Shown: positions 16,866-26,330 of the stretch, in pieces
Position numbering within the stretch: the stretch's first letter is position 1
Layout: every line of letters starts with the position of its first letter
Assembly: GCA_016935365.1 (NCBI GenBank)
Contig: JAFGRB010000054.1
Coordinates: forward strand, 1 to 34,694
From: Deltaproteobacteria bacterium
GTDB lineage: Bacteria; Myxococcota; B64-G9
Length of the DNA stretch: 34,694 bases
Direction of reading: 5' to 3'
The notes under the pieces: model-generated
Database searches by the model: none
Told to the model about the DNA's origin: nothing
What the model saw: only the letters and a program-made list of their open reading frames with translations
Position numbers and translations under genes: made by a program

Positions 16866-19541
16866 TCAGGATCCGTCGTATGCGCTGCGCTTCACGAGCG
16901 CCGTCCCGCCAGCGCCGGCGGTCCAGATGACGCCACCAGCTCCCCAGACGGACCTCAGCGCCGCCTTGGTGCCGCTGCGCTCGACCCAGCACTGCTCGCC
17001 GTCCGAGTACAGCACCCGGGTCTGCTCGCCAGACCCGGGAGCGCCCACGGCCCAGACCTCACCGCTCCGGCTGCTTCCCCAGATGGACTCGAGCCCCTGA
17101 TCGAAGGTGATCGGAAGAAGCACTTCCTCCCAGACGCGAGCCCCGCTCTCCTGCCTCCGCATCAGCACCGCCATGGACTGGTTCGTCCGGGCTCCCACCA
17201 CCCAGGCATCGCCCTGGCCATCCGCCCAGATGCCCAACAAGTTCACAGTCGCATCTTCGACGTCGGCGTGCTCCCAGTTCCCTCCCTTGCGGTGCAGGAC
17301 CACGCCTCCATCGCCCGCGACCCAGACCTCCGTGCCGACGGCCCAGACCGATCTCAGGTTGCAGTTCTCGGGCAGCTCCGAGACGTTCGCATCCTCGGTC
17401 CAGGACGATCCGTCGCCGTGAAAGACTTTACCGCCCGCACCCACGGCCCAGACATCGCTCCCGGACGAACCGTGGACGTCGAAGAGATCCACGTTCGCAG
17501 GCGAGTTCTCGTAGGGCACGAAGCGCCCGCCGTCGTCGATGTGCCCGATACGGCCGAAGCCTCCCACGACCCAGATCGGCCCGTTGCCGCTGCCCCAGAT
17601 CGCGTGGAGGTCGGGACTGCTGGGGACCGCAGCGACGGAGGTCTGCCAGCCGTGCGGGGTCTTGCGCAGCACGGCGCCCTGCCGGCCCACCGCCCAGACC
17701 TCGCTGCCGTGGCTCCAGATGTCGTTCAGATCGTCCCGCGGACCCAGGTCGTAACGCCGCCAGCGAGCGCCGTCAAAACGCTGGATCGCACCTCCGACCC
17801 CTGCGGCCCAGGCGCTGTCCGGACCCAGCGACCACAGGCCGCGCAGGTCCGGATTGGCGTAGCCGGTGATCTGGGGAGCCCAGGCCGGGCTGCCGGCCTG
17901 CCTGAGCCAGATGCCGCTCGTGCCGGCGATCCAGACCTCGCCCTGCCCGGAGCCGTGGACCGCGTAGAGATCGGCTGCCGAGTCGAAGTCGTCGTCCTGC
18001 GACCAGGTGGATCCATTCCAGCTCCACAGCACGCCGCCAAGCCCCACGGCCCAGGCCTCGTCGATCGAGGCCGCCCAGCAGCCCCGCAGCTCGGCGCTCT
18101 CGTTGGGCACCTCCATCGCAGACCATCCCGAGCCCGCATAGCGCTCGATGCGGCCCCTGTCGCCCACGGCCAGCAAGTGGCCACCCAGGCCCCAGATGGC
18201 GTGCATGTCCTGCGAGAGGCTGTAATAATCGAAATTGCCCTCCAGCACCATCCGCGCGGCGAAGCCCTCGCCCACGATCCAGTTCTCGCTCGCAGACGAG
18301 CTCCAGGCGTCGTAGATGGTGGCCGCCGGGCCCGTTTCGAACTGCTGCCAGGTCCCATCGATCCGGTGCCATGCGCAGCCTTCCTGCCCGAAGACGAAGA
18401 CCGCATCCGGACCGCTCCAGATCGCGTACAGATCCCGATCGATGCAGCAGGACTCGGAGACAAGCACCTCCTCGCAGCTCTTCCATGCCAGGACGGTGCC
18501 CAGCTCGCCCGCCATCCAGATCTCGTCGCATCCCTGGGATGCCTGGAAGAGCCACAGGTCGTGGATCGTGTTGCCCGTCGGCCGGGGGTTGTCCCAGCAC
18601 CAGCCGTCCGGGCTGCAGTGGCCATCCGGCAGCGCGCAGCCGGGATCGTCGTCGGTGAGCCCGTCGCAGTCGTTGTCCTCGCCATCGCTGCAGCTGCGGT
18701 CTCCGCAGGGGCCCTCCCACGCTCCGGGGTGGACGGCCGCGTCCTCGTCGTTGCAGTCGCAATCCCACGCGACGCAGGGGCAGGCGGAGAAGCCGTCCCC
18801 GTCCTCATCCGGCGGCTGCCCCCCGGTGCAGATGCCGTCCTCGCAGGCCTCGCCGACGGTGCAGTCGTCATTGTCGTCGCACGGCGTCCCGTCCTGCACG
18901 GCGACGAACGCGCAGCTCCCCGCGTTGCAGGAGCCGTCGCAGCACTGCCTCTGGCAGTCTGCGTCTGTCCGGCAAGCGCAGACCCATTCCTCTCCCGGCT
19001 GGCACGTCCCGTTCTCGTCGCAGGAGTCGCCCTGCGTGCAGTCGTCGCCGTCATCGCAAGGCGCGCCCGTCGCGATCGTGTAGCTGCAGGACCCGTCCTG
19101 GCACTTTCCGTCCGTGCAGGGATCGCCGTCCTCGCAGTCGATATCCTGCACGCATTCGCAGACCAACCCTCCCGGCACGCAGGCTCCATCACGGCACTCG
19201 TCGTCCGGCGTGCACTGCGGATCGCCGTCGCAGTCCTCGACCGGTCCATCGAGCTTCTCGCGAATGCACGCGCTCCGCTCGCAGCGCTCCCGGGTGCAGA
19301 CCTCGCCGTCGTCGCAGTCCGCGTCGACCTCGCACTCGAGCTCGCAGACCGACGGGTCGGCGCCCGGCTCGTCGGGCACACAGACGCCGCCCAGGCAGGA
19401 GCAGCCCGTCTTGCAGCCCCCGGCCGGGCAGGGCATGTAGTCCTCGTTGTCGCCCAGCACCGGGTCGAAGGTGCAGCCCGGCGCAGCCAGCCCGAAGGCG
19501 AGCAGGCAGACCGCGGATCGCATCCGGTATTTCTCTCTCAT
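16866..19541 (-). CDS. Second lipoprotein with Cys-rich stalk and 14-repeat beta-propeller region
   Basis: 891 residues from ATG 19541; an in-frame ATG at 19523 (MRSAVCLLAF) is equally plausible, as neither has a strong ribosome-binding site. Lipobox LAAPGC follows. Residues ~35-320 are Cys-rich repeats (CEVDADCDDGEVCTRERC, CDDGDDCTQGDSC and similar) with one MopE-like segment (DNDCDGLTDDDPGC). Residues ~325-891 hold 14 repeats with the core DEAWAVGxGGxLxxxxGxxW, the last ending close to the C-terminus (AGGTALVKRS). Architecture and repeat count match the 1162-residue lipoprotein at 5970-9458, but the stalk is shorter, so the two are paralogues with variable stalk length. Probably surface-anchored. 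The 82 bp upstream separate it from the VIT/VWA gene end, and it may be read through from there. Confidence 0.84.
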   Translation of the reverse strand: MREKYRMRSAVCLLAFGLAAPGCTFDPVLGDNEDYMPCPAGGCKTGCSCLGGVCVPDEPGADPSVCELECEVDADCDDGEVCTRERCERSACIREKLDGPVEDCDGDPQCTPDDECRDGACVPGGLVCECVQDIDCEDGDPCTDGKCQDGSCSYTIATGAPCDDGDDCTQGDSCDENGTCQPGEEWVCACRTDADCQRQCCDGSCNAGSCAFVAVQDGTPCDDNDDCTVGEACEDGICTGGQPPDEDGDGFSACPCVAWDCDCNDEDAAVHPGAWEGPCGDRSCSDGEDNDCDGLTDDDPGCALPDGHCSPDGWCWDNPRPTGNTIHDLWLFQASQGCDEIWMAGELGTVLAWKSCEEVLVSESCCIDRDLYAIWSGPDAVFVFGQEGCAWHRIDGTWQQFETGPAATIYDAWSSSASENWIVGEGFAARMVLEGNFDYYSLSQDMHAIWGLGGHLLAVGDRGRIERYAGSGWSAMEVPNESAELRGCWAASIDEAWAVGLGGVLWSWNGSTWSQDDDFDSAADLYAVHGSGQGEVWIAGTSGIWLRQAGSPAWAPQITGYANPDLRGLWSLGPDSAWAAGVGGAIQRFDGARWRRYDLGPRDDLNDIWSHGSEVWAVGRQGAVLRKTPHGWQTSVAAVPSSPDLHAIWGSGNGPIWVVGGFGRIGHIDDGGRFVPYENSPANVDLFDVHGSSGSDVWAVGAGGKVFHGDGSSWTEDANVSELPENCNLRSVWAVGTEVWVAGDGGVVLHRKGGNWEHADVEDATVNLLGIWADGQGDAWVVGARTNQSMAVLMRRQESGARVWEEVLLPITFDQGLESIWGSSRSGEVWAVGAPGSGEQTRVLYSDGEQCWVERSGTKAALRSVWGAGGVIWTAGAGGTALVKRSAYDGS

Positions 19542-19623
19542 ACCGATATACTAACCGATGTCGAGCCCTGCGATCCATCCGCATCGGGGCGGCGCATCGG
19601 GGCCTGCGAGGCGGGACAGGAGT

Positions 19624-22600
19624 CTACAGGGAGATCCGCGTCTGGCCCGCGGGCAGGACCTGCTCGGCCAGCTCGACCTTGAACTCCTTGCCGTCCCAGG
19701 AGATGTCATGGCGCTGGAGCTTGAGCGCCTGCCTGCGGGCAGGTCCGCGCAGGCGGGCCTCGAAGTCCACCTTCGCCCGGTCGCCGGCCGAGAGCAGCAC
19801 CGCGCTCATGCCCACGGTGGCTGCGTCGGTCCGCTCGCCCACCGCGGCGGGCTTCTCGCCCTCCAGCGTGTCGAGCATCACGTCCGTGCTCAGGTCCTCC
19901 CAGGACAGCAGCACCAGGGATCCCTGGCCGCGGAAGAGCTGCAGCTCCTTGAGCCTGGAGATCAGGCTCTCGCGGAGCCGCTCCGAGCCGGACTCCGGCG
20001 GGTGAGCCAGCATGCGCGCCAGCCGGGCCGCCGACCACAGCCGCGCGAAGCGCCGCGGATCGTCGGGCCCGGGCCGGCCGGTCGCGCGGGCCACCTTGCG
20101 CTCGATGCGCAGCGCCTCGTCCACGCGGCCGGCTCCGGCAGCGGCGGCGGCCAGCCGGAGCCAGAACAGCGACTCCCCGGGCGCCGCCTCGGTCAGGGTC
20201 CTGTACTGCCGGTAGGCGGAGTCGTACCAGCCGTGAGCCAGGTAGATGTCGCCCAGCAGCTTCCGGGAGGGCAGCGAGTCGGGGTCGAACTCGACGATCT
20301 CCGAGTAGGTGCGCACCGCCTCGGCGTCCAGCTTCTGCCGGGCCAGCACGTCGCCCAGCTCCCTGGCCAGCAGCGGGGTGGCGAGCCCCGAGTCGCGCAG
20401 GCGCCTGGCCTGGATGATGGCCTCGTCCATCTTGCCCGTCTCCACCAGCAGGTGGATGAGGCGGATGATGCCGTTGGGATCGTCCGGCGCCCGCGAGCGG
20501 ATCTGGCCCAGCCTGGCGAGCCGCTCCTGGGGCGTCTTCAGCTCCGCGAGCTCGATGTCCACGTTGGCCCAGTTGATCCGCGCCCCGAACAGCGTCTGCT
20601 CGACCACCGCCACGATCTGCTCGTCGACCGTGCGCCGGAGGATCAGCCTGGCCAGGTAGCGCTGCACGTCCGGCCTGGAGGAGAAGTAGCGCAGCACGTA
20701 GGAGGCCGTGCCGGCGTCCCGGATCGCGGGCTGCATCGCCCGCAGGAAGGTGGCCTCGCTGCGCCAGTCGGGCAGCTCGCAGGCCTGCCTGGCGGTCTGG
20801 TAGCGCTCGATGAGCTCCTGGGCGTTGCCGGCCGTCCGGATGCGCTTGCGCCACAGGATGACCCGCTCTCGCAGGCCCCGCCGGGCGGCGTCCGAGCACG
20901 CCTGCAGCACCTGGCTGGGACGCCGCGGCGCCGGCCGGGATGCCAGCATGCCCTCGACGGCGCCCCCCTTGCCGGAGGCCATGTCGTCCGCTGGCGGCGC
21001 GGCCTCCATCTCCGTCTTCGCCATCCCCGGTCGCGGTCGTTTCGCCATCCGCCTCGCCTTGTCCGCATACTTGGCCCCCTCTGCGGTCGACGCCGGTGCC
21101 CCGCCCACCGCCTGAGGGGATCCGGCCGCCGGGTACGCGACGCGCTCCTCCTCGATGCCGGAGACCGAGACCGGGCTCGGCGGGGCCGACTGGAGCCCGG
21201 GCTCCGACTCGAACTTGGCGCAGCCCAGGCCCAGCGGCGCGAGGCCCAGCGCGGCCAGCTCGCTCGCCGGCCCCGCCCTCGGGCTCAGCTCGGTCAGCCG
21301 CAACCCTCTCAGACCCGATTGCCGCCTGGGGATGCCCTGCTGCATGTAGGCCTGCTCGCTCTCGAGCGCCAGGATGGAGGTGTAAGGGGTCATCAGGCCG
21401 TAGGTGATCCCCAGCTGCATGGCCTTGCCGCGGTGCTGCTCGGGATCGCTCGCCGAGCCGAGCAGGCGCTGCAGGTAGGCGGCGGCCCACAAGCGGGGCA
21501 CGAAGGACGCCAGCACGCTGCGCTCCCTCGACAGGCTGTATTCCCGCTCGACTTCCTTGCCCCCCAGCCTCCCCTTGACCTTGATCCGGCCGGGCAGATC
21601 GTGGTGCGAGCGGGCCAGCACGATAACCTGCTCGCCGCTGGTCACCTTGCCGTTGGCGCTCATGAAGACCTCGTCCAGCCCGGCGCCCAGATCCATGTCG
21701 AAGTCGGTCAAGGTCGGCGTCTTCAGGGCGGCCACGAGGCTCAGCGCGCGCTCGGTCGCGGCGCTGTTCGTGTCGACGTAGAAGGCCTGGCCGCCGCCGG
21801 CGGCCGCCAGGTTCTGGAGCAGGCCCCGGTTGGCGTCGGGTCCGACGCCCACCGTGAAGAAGCGGGCCCGCGAGGTGGACAGCGCCCGCCGCAGCCTCTC
21901 GGCCAGGCGCTGGCCCTCCATCTCGCCCGAGGTCGCCACCCCGTCGCCCACGTAGATGACGGCCGGCTGCTCGGCGCCGTGCAGCCGGGCCAGGGATACG
22001 TCGAAGAGCGCCGCCAGGTCGGTGGCCCCGCCGCTGGCATGCTCGGAGAGCCTGGTGAGCGCCTTGCCGATCTCGTCCTCGGAGGCCGGAGCGAGGCCTT
22101 CTGTCGGGTAGAGCACGACCGGCGCCACGTCCAGCGAGACCAGGGCGAATCGATCGCCCGCCGACAGCGCCCGCAGGATGGCCTCGGCCGTGCTCGCCTT
22201 CACCGCCCGGCCGCTCTCGTCGCTCGCGGCCGAGGTGTCGACCACCACCACGACCTCTCCCTGCAGGCCCTCCACCTTGTCGAAGTCGAAGTCGGGCGCG
22301 TAGCGCACCATCACGTAGTCCGCCGACTCCCCGCCGGCGCTCATGCGGTAGACCCGCATGGGGGCCCCGGCGTCCGTGCGCCGGGCCTCGAGCATGAAGT
22401 CCGCACGCGGCGTGTAGCCGGACCGCCGCATCGTGACCCGCTGGCCTCGCGCCTCGACGCGCGCGCCGGCCAGGGTCGTGATCTCCATCTCCTCGCCCTC
22501 GGGCCCCAGGTCCACCACCAGCGAGAACTCGCCGATCCGGGCCGGATTGGCGGACTGCATCGGGTAGACATAGCGAAGCGTATCGCCTCGAAGCGGCAGC

Positions 22601-23667
22601 ATCTGCAAGTAGCGCAGCACGACCCGGCGCGAGCCCGCGGCCGGAACCGGATAGATACGCGCCCGGAAGGTCCGGCTGTCGATCCACTCGAGCAGCGCGG
22701 GAGCGTGCCCCGTATGGACCGCCCGCTCGTACTGGGCAGCCGCCTCGCGCCGCTCGATGAACTCGCCGTCGACGAGCACGCCGTTCGTCTCCACCGCGAA
22801 GCCGGTCACGCTCGCGCCGGCGGGCACCTTGAACCAGTACCATCCCTCCAGGGGACGCGACTCGGCGTTGAAGAAGGTCTGGTCCACCAGGGTCTCTGCC
22901 AGCCCGTCCCGGATGACCGCTCTGACCGCCATCCGGCTCGTCTCCAGCACGCGGGCCGGCAGACCCGGAGCCTGGCGATCGACGCCGTAGATCTGGCCGG
23001 CGCCCGAGCCGGCCATGGCGCCGACCACGTGGCTGTCGGCCATGCCGCCGGTCCAGTCCTCCCAGAAGGCCACCGGAACGACCTCGGGGGTGCCGCTGCT
23101 CCCGACCGTGGCCTGCTCGCCGGCCTGGATCTCCACGCGCCCCTTGGGAGCGGTCACGGTGACCTCGCCGCGGGCGGCGTAGATCACGGAGCCCTCGGCG
23201 CTCTTGCGGATCGAAAGCCCGGCGTCCGCGGCGAACACGCTGACCGGACCGATCCGCTGGACCGCCGCTTCCCGCTCGGTCGGCGGTGCGTCCAGCCAGA
23301 TCTCGCCGCGCACCAGATCGATGGCCTCGGCATCGATCCGGACCGAGCTCTCATCTCGCATGAACAGGGCCGAGCCGTCCGAGAGCCGGACGAGCGCCCT
23401 GGCGCCTTTGCCCGTGCTCACCTCGGATCCCGGCAGCAGGGCCAGCCCGGAGAAGGCCGGCCCTTTCGCATCCGCCTGCTCGACGCGCACGTCGCCGGCC
23501 GCCAGCTCCAGCCTGGCCTGCAAAGGCCGCGTCCGGGCCACGTCGGGCTTGTCGGACGCGTACAGCACCACCAGCGCGATCCCGCCCCCCAGCACGACCA
23601 AGATCAACACGATCCGCAGCCACCAGCTGCTGAGGAAGCCCCGCCTGCTCTTGTCTTCTGTGCTCAT
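19624..23667 (-). CDS. FecR-VIT-VWA-TPR membrane protein
   Basis: 1347 residues from ATG 23667, which has GGGAG 6 nt upstream; an upstream in-frame ATG (23793) would overlap the preceding gene and lie before the candidate promoter. Order: cytoplasmic MSTEDKSRRG, one transmembrane segment (15-36), FecR-like domain (~45-215; GDVRVEQA, LSDGSALFM, ARGEVTVTAPKGRVEI), VIT domain (~230-370; VDQTFFNAESRPLEGWYWF), VWA domain with MIDAS-like DTSAAS starting at Asp477 and GGATDLAAL, a Pro/Ala-rich linker near 840-930, then TPR-like helices to ~1270 and a short beta-rich end. The MIDAS has an extra residue or misses the second Ser of D-x-S-x-S. Single-pass orientation puts the domains outside the cytoplasm. 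Family role is ligand- or protein-binding; no enzyme activity is suggested. The upstream cNMP-binding protein is in the same direction. Confidence 0.85.
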   Translation of the reverse strand: MSTEDKSRRGFLSSWWLRIVLILVVLGGGIALVVLYASDKPDVARTRPLQARLELAAGDVRVEQADAKGPAFSGLALLPGSEVSTGKGARALVRLSDGSALFMRDESSVRIDAEAIDLVRGEIWLDAPPTEREAAVQRIGPVSVFAADAGLSIRKSAEGSVIYAARGEVTVTAPKGRVEIQAGEQATVGSSGTPEVVPVAFWEDWTGGMADSHVVGAMAGSGAGQIYGVDRQAPGLPARVLETSRMAVRAVIRDGLAETLVDQTFFNAESRPLEGWYWFKVPAGASVTGFAVETNGVLVDGEFIERREAAAQYERAVHTGHAPALLEWIDSRTFRARIYPVPAAGSRRVVLRYLQMLPLRGDTLRYVYPMQSANPARIGEFSLVVDLGPEGEEMEITTLAGARVEARGQRVTMRRSGYTPRADFMLEARRTDAGAPMRVYRMSAGGESADYVMVRYAPDFDFDKVEGLQGEVVVVVDTSAASDESGRAVKASTAEAILRALSAGDRFALVSLDVAPVVLYPTEGLAPASEDEIGKALTRLSEHASGGATDLAALFDVSLARLHGAEQPAVIYVGDGVATSGEMEGQRLAERLRRALSTSRARFFTVGVGPDANRGLLQNLAAAGGGQAFYVDTNSAATERALSLVAALKTPTLTDFDMDLGAGLDEVFMSANGKVTSGEQVIVLARSHHDLPGRIKVKGRLGGKEVEREYSLSRERSVLASFVPRLWAAAYLQRLLGSASDPEQHRGKAMQLGITYGLMTPYTSILALESEQAYMQQGIPRRQSGLRGLRLTELSPRAGPASELAALGLAPLGLGCAKFESEPGLQSAPPSPVSVSGIEEERVAYPAAGSPQAVGGAPASTAEGAKYADKARRMAKRPRPGMAKTEMEAAPPADDMASGKGGAVEGMLASRPAPRRPSQVLQACSDAARRGLRERVILWRKRIRTAGNAQELIERYQTARQACELPDWRSEATFLRAMQPAIRDAGTASYVLRYFSSRPDVQRYLARLILRRTVDEQIVAVVEQTLFGARINWANVDIELAELKTPQERLARLGQIRSRAPDDPNGIIRLIHLLVETGKMDEAIIQARRLRDSGLATPLLARELGDVLARQKLDAEAVRTYSEIVEFDPDSLPSRKLLGDIYLAHGWYDSAYRQYRTLTEAAPGESLFWLRLAAAAAGAGRVDEALRIERKVARATGRPGPDDPRRFARLWSAARLARMLAHPPESGSERLRESLISRLKELQLFRGQGSLVLLSWEDLSTDVMLDTLEGEKPAAVGERTDAATVGMSAVLLSAGDRAKVDFEARLRGPARRQALKLQRHDISWDGKEFKVELAEQVLPAGQTRISL

Positions 23668-23729
23668 GATGATCTCCCATGCGATCCCGCGCCGCCGCAG
23701 CCCAGCCGGGCGCCATCTCGCGGCAGCGC

Positions 23730-23759
23730 ATTCTAGCCCGTGTGCGATCCTACCCCCAA
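23730..23759 (-). promoter_or_regulatory. Candidate promoter for the FecR-VIT-VWA gene
   Basis: On the minus strand TTGGGG (23759-23754), an 18 bp spacer and TAGAAT (23735-23730; 5/6 match to the -10 consensus). Transcription would start near 23723, leaving a ~55 nt leader before ATG 23667. It lies in the 122 bp gap after the cNMP-binding gene and supports the downstream start. Confidence 0.4.
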
Positions 23760-23789
23760 GACGTACGAGAGACGAAAACGGTCCCTCGC

Positions 23790-24236
23790 TCAATCATCTA
23801 TCAGCTTCGAGAGCGACTCCCGGGAGCGCCGGGCACCGGTCCGGGCGATGCGCTTCTCGAAGTCCGCGTTCTTCTCGGCGAGCGCGAGCACGTCGCGCGA
23901 GCCGAGCTCGAGCAGAACCGTCTCGCCCACAGCGGTGACCGTGGCCGTGCGGTGTGCCCGCGTCAACATGGCGATCTCGCCGAAAAAATCGCCCGCTTCC
24001 AGAATCGAGACGTCCTGGTGCCCCTTGGGCCCCTCGAGCGTGATGCGGGCCTTGCCCCTGGCGATGATGAAAAGGGAGCTGCCCGCCTCGCCGCGCTGCA
24101 GGATGAGCTCGTTCGGCGAGTACGAGCGCAGCCTCGCCTTCCCGACGAGCGCCGTTCTGTCCTCTGCTCTCAGATCGGAGAAGAGCTCCAGGTTCTCGAT
24201 GAACTCCTTCGTGTCCTTGTCGGTCCATTCGCTCAT
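23790..24236 (-). CDS. Cyclic nucleotide-binding domain protein
   Basis: 148 residues, a single cyclic-nucleotide-binding (CAP_ED) domain with no DNA-binding domain. The phosphate-binding cassette is FFGEIAMLTRAHRTATV (84-100), with Gly86, Glu87 and Arg96 in the places that hold ribose and cyclic phosphate, so real nucleotide binding is plausible. The beta-roll opening is visible as LILQRGEAGSSLFII (44-58). ATG 24236 has GAGG a few bases upstream. Stand-alone domains of this kind occur widely in Myxococcota as cytoplasmic sensors or partners of larger proteins. The following gene in the same direction is the VIT/VWA membrane protein, 122 bp away; a functional link is only positional. The C-terminal ~25 residues are basic (FEKRIARTGARRSRES). 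Confidence 0.88.
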   Translation of the reverse strand: MSEWTDKDTKEFIENLELFSDLRAEDRTALVGKARLRSYSPNELILQRGEAGSSLFIIARGKARITLEGPKGHQDVSILEAGDFFGEIAMLTRAHRTATVTAVGETVLLELGSRDVLALAEKNADFEKRIARTGARRSRESLSKLIDD

Positions 24237-24363
24237 CGCATCCTCGCGAGCAGGCGGTCTCCGAGCGCCTCGCGCTGCTGCTGACAGCCCGCCAAGTGGT
24301 TCACCGGCCAGAGCATCCTACAAATGGCCGCCCAGTGCAACCGATGCAGATGTGGCGAACGGC

Positions 24364-24393
24364 TTGTTGAAACGGGCGAGATTGGGGTAGACT
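24364..24393 (+). promoter_or_regulatory. Weak candidate promoter for the 5'-nucleotidase lipoprotein
   Basis: TAGACT (24388-24393) as -10, with either TTGTTG (24364-24369, 18 bp spacer) or TTGAAA (24367-24372, 15 bp spacer) as -35. It sits in the 202 bp divergent gap 24237-24438, 45 bp before the ATG. Neither pairing is ideal. Nothing else was recognised in this gap. Confidence 0.28.
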
Positions 24394-24438
24394 CTGGCCT
24401 TCGGAGGGCGAGATGCCCTGCTGCTCTCGGGAGGTCAG

Positions 24439-26295
24439 ATGAAAGGGTTCCATTGGACAATCGCGCTCGTGACCGCCGCATTCGCCTCGGCGTCGGGCTG
24501 CGACGGGGACAAGACGCATTACGAGCTCACGGTGCTGCACACCAACGACCGGCACTCGCACTGGCTCGGCCTTTCCAACTCGGACTACTTCCACGGCGAG
24601 GGCGAGACCGTCGGAGGGGCCGAGCGCTGGATGGGCTTCGTGGAGCAGACCCGCCAGGCGGGCGGAGACGTGCTGCTGCTGGACTCCGGCGACTTCACGA
24701 TGGGCACGCTCTTCGTGGCCGCCCAGGAGATGGCCGCCGATCTCAACGGCATGCACGAGATGGGCTTCGATGCGGCCTGTCTGGGAAACCACGAGTTCGA
24801 CTGGGGCCCGGCCGCCCTGGCGAGGATGATCGGCAATGCGGCCGAGCCCCGCGTGCCGCTCGTGTGCGCCAACATCCAGTTCGACCCGGGCAGCCCGGCC
24901 GACGACGCCCTGGAGGCCCTCTACGGACCGGAGGGCGAGTCGGGCAAGGCCATCCACGAGTACATCGTGCGCAGCATGCCGAGCGGGCTCAAGGTCGGCA
25001 TCTTCGGACTGATGGGGCTGGATGCCGCCGAGGTCGTTCCCCAGAAAGCGCCGGTCGCGTTCTCCAAGAACATGACCGCCATGGTCGAGACGGCCCAGGC
25101 CGTGGCCGACAAGCTGCGCGAGGAGGAGAAAGTCGATCTGGTGCTGGTGCTGGCCCATCTCGGCATCTTGGAGAACGATCAAGGCGAGTGGGTGGGTGAG
25201 ACGATCGACCTGGCCAGGCGCACGACGGGCATCGACGCCATCCTCAGCGGTCATGCCCACACGCCGGTGGACGGAGGCGTGCAGGTCGCCAGCGAGGTCG
25301 AGGGCTCCGACTGGTCCACGCTCGTCATGGAAGCGGGCTCCTTCGGGCGTCAGATCGGCCGCTGGCACTTCACCCTCGACGGAGATGCACGCTCCGCCGA
25401 GGCCGAGCTGGTGGAGGTCGACAGCACGCTGCCGGATGAGATGCCGGCGGTGACGGAGTTCGTCAGCTCGCTCATCCAGGACCTGGAGGAGCACTTCCTC
25501 GCCCTCTACCCGATCGTGCCCGATCCGGACGCCTTCCTGACGGGCACGATCTTCCAGCCGCTGGCCATCTCGAGCTGCGACATCATCCGACACAGGAACG
25601 AGTGCAACAACCTCGGCAACCTGGTGGCCGACGCGGCCCGCCGGGTGACGGGATCCGAGGTCTGCGCCATCTCCAACGGCGGGGACATCCGCGAGTCGCT
25701 CATGCGAGACGCCAGGGGCGAGTTCAGCCTGAGCGACGCCTTCATCACCACGCCGCTCGGCATCGGCCCGGACGGCCTGCTGGGCTATCCGCTGGTCTGC
25801 TTCTATCTGAACTGGTCCGACTTCAAGTTCGTGCTCGAGGGCACGACCTGCGACATGGGCCAGGGGAACAACGACTACTTGCTCAACCTCTCGGGGGTCC
25901 GGATCGCCTTCGACATGGATCAGCCGAGCTTCATCCGCATCGACGAGATCGATCAGTACACCGCCATCGACGAGTCGGACCAGGCCGTGCCCATCTTCAG
26001 ACGCGGCGAGGGCGACATGGGCTGGCTGGTGGACGACACGCAGCTGGTCCACATCTGCTCGAGCCTCTACATCGCCTCCTTCGCGTCGAGCATGGGCATC
26101 GAGCTGCTGGACGAGACCGGCCAAGTCCAGAGCGATCTCAGCTCCCTGATCGCCCTCGACGGCGAAGGCCACGAGATCAAGCTGTGGTATGCGTTCACAT
26201 CCTATCTGGCCAGCTTCGCCGACGGTGTGCCGGATCTCTACTGCGACGGCGTGAGCTCCTCGCATCGACGCTGCGTGGAGCGCAACCCGGACTAG
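24439..26295 (+). CDS. 5'-nucleotidase/2',3'-cyclic phosphodiesterase-family lipoprotein
   Basis: 618 residues; ATG 24439 is preceded by GGGAGG at ~4 nt. Lipobox SASGC (Cys21). The metallophosphatase domain shows all main motifs: HTNDRHSH (34-41), DSGDF (82-86), GNHEFDWG (116-123), and GHAHTPVDGG (~271). The C-terminal 5'-nucleotidase domain (from ~370) has NLGNLVADAARRVTG and SNGGDIRESL. The usual substrate motif of UshA-type enzymes is therefore largely present. Such proteins hydrolyse nucleotides or related phosphoesters outside the cytoplasm using two metal ions; as a lipoprotein this one probably scavenges phosphate or nucleosides at the membrane surface. It is monocistronic: divergent from the cNMP-binding gene and closed by a strong hairpin terminator at 26331. 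Confidence 0.9.
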   Translation: MKGFHWTIALVTAAFASASGCDGDKTHYELTVLHTNDRHSHWLGLSNSDYFHGEGETVGGAERWMGFVEQTRQAGGDVLLLDSGDFTMGTLFVAAQEMAADLNGMHEMGFDAACLGNHEFDWGPAALARMIGNAAEPRVPLVCANIQFDPGSPADDALEALYGPEGESGKAIHEYIVRSMPSGLKVGIFGLMGLDAAEVVPQKAPVAFSKNMTAMVETAQAVADKLREEEKVDLVLVLAHLGILENDQGEWVGETIDLARRTTGIDAILSGHAHTPVDGGVQVASEVEGSDWSTLVMEAGSFGRQIGRWHFTLDGDARSAEAELVEVDSTLPDEMPAVTEFVSSLIQDLEEHFLALYPIVPDPDAFLTGTIFQPLAISSCDIIRHRNECNNLGNLVADAARRVTGSEVCAISNGGDIRESLMRDARGEFSLSDAFITTPLGIGPDGLLGYPLVCFYLNWSDFKFVLEGTTCDMGQGNNDYLLNLSGVRIAFDMDQPSFIRIDEIDQYTAIDESDQAVPIFRRGEGDMGWLVDDTQLVHICSSLYIASFASSMGIELLDETGQVQSDLSSLIALDGEGHEIKLWYAFTSYLASFADGVPDLYCDGVSSSHRRCVERNPD

Positions 26296-26306
26296 GCCTG
26301 AAACAA

Positions 26307-26321
26307 CCGCCCTTCGGGCGG
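26307..26321. terminator. First hairpin after the 5'-nucleotidase gene
   Basis: CCGCCC-TTC-GGGCGG, a 6 bp perfect GC stem, 12 bp after the 5'-nucleotidase stop. It has no T-run of its own and lies just upstream of the stronger A/T-flanked hairpin at 26331-26364. Confidence 0.4.
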
Positions 26322-26330
26322 CCAGCCCTG

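Noticed and set aside
19558-23736. A 1392-codon open frame on the plus strand opposite the VIT/VWA gene, with similar long antisense frames at 3154-4557, 4286-7478 and 17268-19682.
   Set aside because: They are His/Arg/Gly/Ala-rich, lack start signals and domains, and arise because high GC at third positions removes stop codons from the antisense frames.
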